A DNA stretch of 64,000 bases from Volvariella volvacea V23 (Eukaryota; Basidiomycota; Agaricomycetes; Agaricales; Pluteaceae): the NCBI GenBank assembly GCA_000349905.1, contig KB722742.1, positions 317,097 to 381,096 of the forward strand. The letters run 5' to 3'. Below are positions 59,126 to 64,000 of this stretch, in pieces. Position 1 is the first letter of the stretch. The number at the start of each line of letters is the position of its first letter. The notes beneath the pieces were generated by a model. The model was given only the letters and a program-made list of their open reading frames with translations. It did not search any database and was not told the origin of the DNA. The translations under genes were made by a program, and so were the position numbers.

Positions 59126-61075
59126 ATGAGTCTGCATCCCCAGCCCAACACCTCGTCCGCCCCCCAGCGCACAGTCGACAAAGGCAAGCGCAGAGCCGTC
59201 GATCCAACTGAAAGTTCTCCTCTCCTTCAGTCATCCCATCGTTCCTACGCCGATCCCTCCCAACCCGCGCACGATGACCTCTCACATTCTTCCCGCACAC
59301 CACGCCTGCACAGCAAACTGATTTCCGCCGTCATTGTATCCCTTTTTTCTTGCTTACTTTTGCTGATTCTCCTTGCCTTTCTCATCTGGTCGTATGCCTC
59401 CAAGGCTGCAGACATATCAGTGGACGATGTCATCCACAATGGGGTCACCATACAAGGTCCAGACTGGGTCAGCGTTCTTAATGCGACTGAAGAGGGCATC
59501 TGGTTCAACGCTAGCTACCGCATTGGCGTCGACGCAGGAGCATTAATTGGGGTTAACACAAATCAATATGGAGAGAGTTTTCTAGAGTCTGTTTGGAAAG
59601 CTATCGGACGTTGGGGTGTACAAAATCTAGACCGGGTATCTGTCAACCTCTCAACTATTCATGTCGAATCCTCCGATCCACCCGTCCGACTATTAGCTGC
59701 TGAAATGCCCCCTATGATTGTTCAGCTCACTACTAATCCACCAGATGACCTTTCATGGCTCACTCCGGTGTCGACGCCTCTACTCATTAAACTAGTGGCT
59801 AACGCCACCACAATGACGGATTTCTTGCGCAAGAGCTGGAAACAAGGCTTCATCGAGGTCCACTTATCTCTTGACCGGGCTAGTGTACATGGAGGGGCAG
59901 TGTTGGAGCGAAGCTGGAGGGATCTGTTGTCCCATGAGATGAGATCCATTGAGTCATCCATTCGTACCAGAAGTATGTACATTAGGCATTGTCGCTTCGC
60001 CTCTAACAACTGGTCGTTAGTACCATTCCTTCCAGGTTGGCCCCGACCTGGGCATAATGCACCTCTACCGTCACTTTCTGAGGTCCTTTCATTAATGTCT
60101 TTTTCTGTGACAACACAAGACCAGGACTTGACACTCGATGCCATAGCGTTACTCAAGAACCCTGTCCCTCCTCGCATCAACTTCACCTCGCCAATTCTTC
60201 CATTTACCATTGCTCTACCCAACTTCACGTCCTCCATAGACATTGCGTCGGTTTATACAGCTCCATTCATGTCCACCCACCCCAACATTACTCTCAACAT
60301 CTCGGGAAATATCCTGCCACTTCCGCAGACTGCTACAGCAACTCTTTCGGCTTTCTTCAACCGCTATCTATCTGGACAACCGAACCCTATCATTGTCTCG
60401 ACACCATTACTACCTGGTTACAGTGTTGAGGCAGAGTTCCCAGCGCCTTATCCTCGCCCTCAAATTCTGCGCAATGTTACGATACACGACATGAAGGTCA
60501 GGGCATCAGGCGGTGGGGTCGTGGCCAGTGGTACGGCGTTTGCACGGGTCGTTCTGCCAAAAGGAATGAATCTCGCGCTTGATATTTATAAAGTCCTACC
60601 AGACGTTCTTGTTTTCGATGGCGAAGTGCCTGCCGACTTACCGGAACAGAAATGCTGCCACCTCCTGCCTGATCCTCTCCCCGAGCATGCCTTCGGACAT
60701 ATATTACCAGAGGATTGGTTGCCCTCATTAAGCATTGCTGATGATCCTCCTGAAAAGGAGGGTATGGTATACATTGTGTCAGCTAGGATCACTGATGTTC
60801 CTTTTGAAGTTCTTCCTGGTAGGCAAAAGGAATTCAGCAATTTCGTTGGGAAGGTACGTGTTTTGGTATTCAATCAACTTCTACCGTCCTCATTGTTTCC
60901 TCAGATACTTTTCGGATCAGGCGGGGCCGTTGCAGGTTTGATGGGTACAGCGGGTGTCGGCGTCAATGTCCGTGGCTTACCCATTCACGGTCCAGAAGGC
61001 ACCGGCGACCTTGAACTTAGAGAATTGCCGTTCCGTGGCTCTGTTCGTGTTGGTAAGAAAGATTACAGTATATAG
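59126..61075 (+). CDS. Single-pass type II membrane protein, Tag1-like (DUF3712 type)
   Basis: The ATG at 59126 gives MSLHPQPNTSSAPQRTVDKG. The cytosolic N-terminus carries an ESSPLL acidic-dileucine motif, a vacuolar or endosomal sorting signal, then one membrane helix (LISAVIVSLFSCLLLLILLA, FLIWSYA). The rest is a long luminal domain with several N-glycosylation sequons (NAT, NAS, NLS, NFT, NIT, NIS): VTIQGPDWVSVLNATEEGIW, NLDRVSVNLSTIHVESSDPP, and later RPQILRNVTIHDMKVRASGG, FDGEVPADLPEQKCCH and VRGLPIHGPEGTGDLELREL. Three exons, about 600 residues. The layout and repeats of beta-rich segments resemble yeast Tag1 (YLR173W), a vacuolar membrane protein that ends autophagy. That match is by recollection of the architecture and is moderate at best. 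Divergent from the membrane orphan, 134 bases. Confidence 0.7.
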   Translation: MSLHPQPNTSSAPQRTVDKGKRRAVDPTESSPLLQSSHRSYADPSQPAHDDLSHSSRTPRLHSKLISAVIVSLFSCLLLLILLAFLIWSYASKAADISVDDVIHNGVTIQGPDWVSVLNATEEGIWFNASYRIGVDAGALIGVNTNQYGESFLESVWKAIGRWGVQNLDRVSVNLSTIHVESSDPPVRLLAAEMPPMIVQLTTNPPDDLSWLTPVSTPLLIKLVANATTMTDFLRKSWKQGFIEVHLSLDRASVHGGAVLERSWRDLLSHEMRSIESSIRTRSMYIRHCRFASNNWSLVPFLPGWPRPGHNAPLPSLSEVLSLMSFSVTTQDQDLTLDAIALLKNPVPPRINFTSPILPFTIALPNFTSSIDIASVYTAPFMSTHPNITLNISGNILPLPQTATATLSAFFNRYLSGQPNPIIVSTPLLPGYSVEAEFPAPYPRPQILRNVTIHDMKVRASGGGVVASGTAFARVVLPKGMNLALDIYKVLPDVLVFDGEVPADLPEQKCCHLLPDPLPEHAFGHILPEDWLPSLSIADDPPEKEGMVYIVSARITDVPFEVLPGRQKEFSNFVGKVRVLVFNQLLPSSLFPQILFGSGGAVAGLMGTAGVGVNVRGLPIHGPEGTGDLELRELPFRGSVRVGKKDYSI

Positions 61076-61207
61076 TTTATCGGATTGGACGCTTGGTATC
61101 GGAGGTCCGGTTGTAATCTCGATGTATATTAAGGGTTAATATGATGTAGTCTGTGGTCCATCCTCGAGTGCCTTGGGATACCATGATATGCAGGTTGAAT
61201 GACACTC

Positions 61208-62286
61208 TTAGTTGTATCGCGGCAAGCGGCGACCAGCAGTACGCTTTTTGTTCATAAGGACTCTTGCGAACATGAACGTCGTCAGTCCCGACAATGCATA
61301 CCTGAGGGAGAAACAGATCATCAGCAATTCCGGTGGACAAAAGGGCTCTTCATACCATGTTATGACATAGGATAAATGCGAGTTGCGTAAGTCCACAGTT
61401 GGGGCACGTCCGATGGGTATCCCCCTTTCCAGTGACATGTTTGCTTCGCCTTCGTGTCCCTCTGTTTACGAAACAACAATCCTAAGCTGGGGTTTTGTCA
61501 CAAGATAGACGAGAACTTGCCAAATATCTGCTCCATAAATACAGGTTGTACACCTTCATCCTCTCCACCTGCGTAATCAGCCATCGCATTAACATCGACC
61601 CAATACCACTTTCCCTCCGCGGGACGATTTGTTGGGGTGAATATGTTCTTGGGTTGTGAAATTCGCAGCATACCAAGGACTTCTACCTGCCCTTCTGGCT
61701 TTTGATATTTGTTATCCAATGCAAACTCCTTGCTAATAAAGCCACGGTTCACAAGAACGGTCGAGCCATCCTCTCTAATGAGGGGTGTCACGACATGATA
61801 CCCATGCACACCATCCCGCACCCGTGGTGATAGAAGCATAGAACGAGCATGATCCCATTTGCCCTTGATGTAAACCTTGCGATAGACAAACTCTGGGAGG
61901 ACAGACACGCTAGGTGGTGAATGTGTGTACATTCTTGTTTCGGGTGAGGCCGTCAAAAAGACTTACTTGACAAAGCTGGGTAACTTAATGGGAGCGAGTT
62001 GAAGTTTCTCTTCCAGCTCATCTATGAGGTTCACTTTCCATTTCAAGCGCTTCAATTGCCATGTTCCAAGTGCAAACGTAAAAAAGGGCATGATGCCAAT
62101 AAGCATCATCGTTGGGCTAATCCATGAATCCTGACGAGGTTTATACACAGTCGGCACCTCAGCTTTGCTGGAATAACAGGATTTTGGACCAAGTCGAGGC
62201 GAGTGGAAATAGTGATCGTTCAGCCGAACTTTTGAGCGGCCGCGCAGTAAAGCGGTGCGCAAATTGGAGCTGAACAAGGGTAACAT
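61208..62286 (-). CDS. SHY1: Cytochrome c oxidase assembly factor SHY1 / SURF1
   Basis: This is an inner mitochondrial membrane protein for maturation of Cox1. The ATG at 62284-62286 opens MLPLFSSNLRTALLRGRSKV, an Arg-rich presequence; a Met 20 codons upstream (62346) is the alternative. Then SWISPTMMLIGIMPFFTFAL (first helix) leads into the SURF1 signature GTWQLKRLKWKVNLIDELEE. The intermembrane domain has VYRKVYIKGKWDHARSMLLS, GVHGYHVVTPLIREDGSTVL, VNRGFISKE, QVEVLGMLRISQPKNIFTPT, NRPAEGKWYWVDVNAMADYA and IGRAPTVDLRNSHLSYVITW. The last exon, YALSGLTTFMFARVLMNKKR, is the second helix and ends at 61208. Four or five exons. All family landmarks are intact. Confidence 0.93.
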
Positions 62287-62574
62287 GGGCGAGCGGGGTT
62301 GTTCGGCTAAGTAGGACGTGGTCACATCCGCCGCAGTGCGATTCACACGCCTGGTTTATTCTCCCCACCCTTACTGTAATTCCCCTCCACGTCCCTCCTC
62401 ACACCAAGCATTTCTTGACGAGACCAGGGTCATTCTTTGCTATCAGAACCTTTAATACTTCTCCCAAATGTCAGCCAAATAATCCGTTGACCTTCTCTCA
62501 ACCTCGCGCTGATACCTTGTCCACACTATCGTAGGTTCGGTGGCGGGAGTCGAAATCGCCAAACTGGCGCAGGT

Positions 62575-64000
62575 ATGGACTTCGATGAGGAGATCCACTA
62601 CCCTACACGGCCAGTCGACAAGGACAAGGCCGAAGCTGAGCTTGTGATCAATATCAAGAAGGCTACTAGTCCAGAGGAATCGGCACCTAAGCAGAAGCAC
62701 GTCAGGAGTATGCACCTCGTTCCATAGGGCCTTGGACAGACCTTATTGATTTGCATTAGAGTGTATTGTTTTTACCTGGGATTATCATTCTTCCATCTCG
62801 TTTTGGAGCGGATTGCGGGTTCAACCCATTCTTGCCGACGAAGTTCAAACATTCAAGGCACTAATCACCGTGCATAAGGTTCTGCAGGAGGGTCACCCAG
62901 TGGTCAGTGGCTGTGGACTATTTTCCTGCCGTCTGAGCCTAATGCCCCACCCAGACAATCAAGGAGGCTCACGGACAGACAGGATGGCTGGAGACATGTG
63001 CTCGAACAGTAGCAATTGATGGTCAAAGGGGTAAGGTACAGGTCATGCTGGATATAGGCATTGCGCTAATCTTAGGCAAGGGTATGGACCACTTATCAGA
63101 ACCTATGTCCAATTCCTCCTCGCCAAACTGCGGTTCCATCGCATGCGCCCAGAATTCAACGGATTGTTTGAGTATGAAGAATACATCACCCTTAAAGGAA
63201 TTGACGATCCCAATGAAGGGTGCGCTTGAAGTGTCTTGCACTGTGTACAATAGCTGACGCAGTCCTTAGCTATGAGACTATCTCGGATTTGATGAACCTC
63301 CAAGACCAGATTGAGTCTTTCCAAAAAATGGTCTTCTCTCACTTCAGGCACTCTGCTAATAATGAATGCCGTATATCGTCACTGGTTCCCCTTGTGAAAG
63401 AAAGCTGGGGTATTTATCGCTTCATTACTAGCATGTTGAGAGCCCTGTACCGACGTGCGTGTCTGCATAATGAGTCATTGGATGCCTTGATTAACTTTCC
63501 CAGGTACAAACGACACGGAGGCTCTTGAGGGCCTCAAGCAGCGTTACGTATCTCAGCATTACAACCTCAGGAAATTCTATTATGAATGTTCGAATCTGAA
63601 ATACCTTACCGGCCTTATCAACGTCCCAAAACTCGGCCAGGTGTGTTCTCTGGTGGTCTATCATGTAGCTCGAGCTAATTGCGTACAGGAACCCCCCAAC
63701 CTCGCAGACGCAGGAGATGCTCCTGACCTCCCAGCTCGTCCAAAGACCGCCGCGAAGTCTCCCTCACCACCTCCTACTGCTCCTTCCCCGAGTGCTGCCG
63801 AGATACAAGAGCAAGCGCGGATGCTTAAGCAGTACGAAGAAAAGCAGGCCGCCCTTCTAGCCGCTCGGGAGGCTGAAGAGCGGCAGCGACAAGAACAGGA
63901 ACGTCAACAACAAGAGGAGTTCGAGCGCAGAAGACAAGAGCAAGCTGAAAGGGAACGATTGGCTCAGGAACAGTTGTTAATACAGCAGCAGCAAATGATG
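62575..64000 (+). CDS. SLA2: Endocytic adaptor SLA2/END4 (ANTH domain), 5' part
   Basis: This is a clathrin- and actin-binding adaptor (HIP1R homologue) of the endocytic coat. The ATG at 62575 gives MDFDEEIHYPTRPVDKDKAE, AELVINIKKATSPEESAPKQ, KHVR. Exons then build the ANTH domain: KCIVFTWDYHSSISFWSGLR, QTFKALITVHKVLQEGHPV, TIKEAHGQTGWLETCARTV, GPLIRTYVQFLLAKLRFHRM, RPEFNGLFEYEEYITLKGID, ISDLMNLQDQIESFQKMVFS and LVPLVKESWGIYRFITSMLR. The motif KATSPEE and the Lys pair (KHVRK) suit PIP2 binding. After a Pro-rich linker (PARPKTAAKSPSPPPTAPSP) a Gln/Glu-rich coiled coil begins (MLKQYEEKQAALLAAREAEE) and runs off the right edge. The I/LWEQ actin-binding end lies outside. Divergent from SHY1 by 288 bases. 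Confidence 0.93.

Overview
This window is nuclear DNA from a filamentous fungus, most likely a basidiomycete (probably Agaricomycetes). Nearly every gene is broken by many introns of about 45-75 bases with GT..AG ends and CTRAY-like branch points. The gene content (PacC with three zinc fingers, a FAR1-type factor, a YqjM-like ene-reductase, many serine/proline-rich orphan proteins) fits that group. I cannot name the species. There are no rRNAs, CRISPRs or mobile elements that I can recognise, and I saw no tRNA by eye. Two runs of exactly 100 N (5114-5213 and 53576-53675) are assembly gaps, and each interrupts a gene.

Layout, left to right: an orphan nuclear-looking protein (-); MGST3-type microsomal glutathione transferase (-); RRB1/GRWD1 ribosome-assembly WD40 protein (+); a PA28/REG proteasome activator (-, gapped); TAF1 of TFIID (+); the pH regulator PacC/Rim101 (-); myosin regulatory light chain (-); an Ayr1-like reductase (-); a PLC-like phosphodiesterase (+); UTP11 (-); a FAR1-type DNA-binding protein (+); LSB5-like VHS/GAT protein (+); mitochondrial SerRS (-); RFC subunit (Rfc4/human RFC2) (+); CFD1/NUBP2 (+); an RRM-tail orphan (+); a bacterial-style lipase (+); a large multi-RRM protein (-); a candidate small secreted protein (-); RPB6 (+); REV7 (+); SNX4/Atg24 (-); PTM1/GPR107 (+); RPB2 (-); fructosamine-3-kinase (-); an old-yellow-enzyme (+); an MFS exporter (-); an NDUFA9-like atypical SDR (-); BDP1 of TFIIIB (-, gapped); a Cys4 zinc-ribbon orphan (+); a membrane orphan (-); a Tag1-like membrane protein (+); SHY1/SURF1 (-); and the 5' part of SLA2/END4 (+, runs off the right edge).

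The genes are mostly housekeeping and do not form a biosynthetic cluster. Packing is tight: neighbours alternate in orientation, with tail-to-tail gaps of about 50-250 bases (most near 50-110) and divergent starts usually separated by only 100-165 bases. The most interesting regulatory signal is seven GCCAAG/CTTGGC hexamers in 185 bases directly upstream of the PacC gene. They match the PacC recognition sequence GCCARG and suggest autoregulation. Other notable points are a PA28-type proteasome activator, several GC..AG introns, a spliced candidate small cysteine-rich secreted protein between the multi-RRM gene and RPB6, and several conserved-looking proteins of unknown role.
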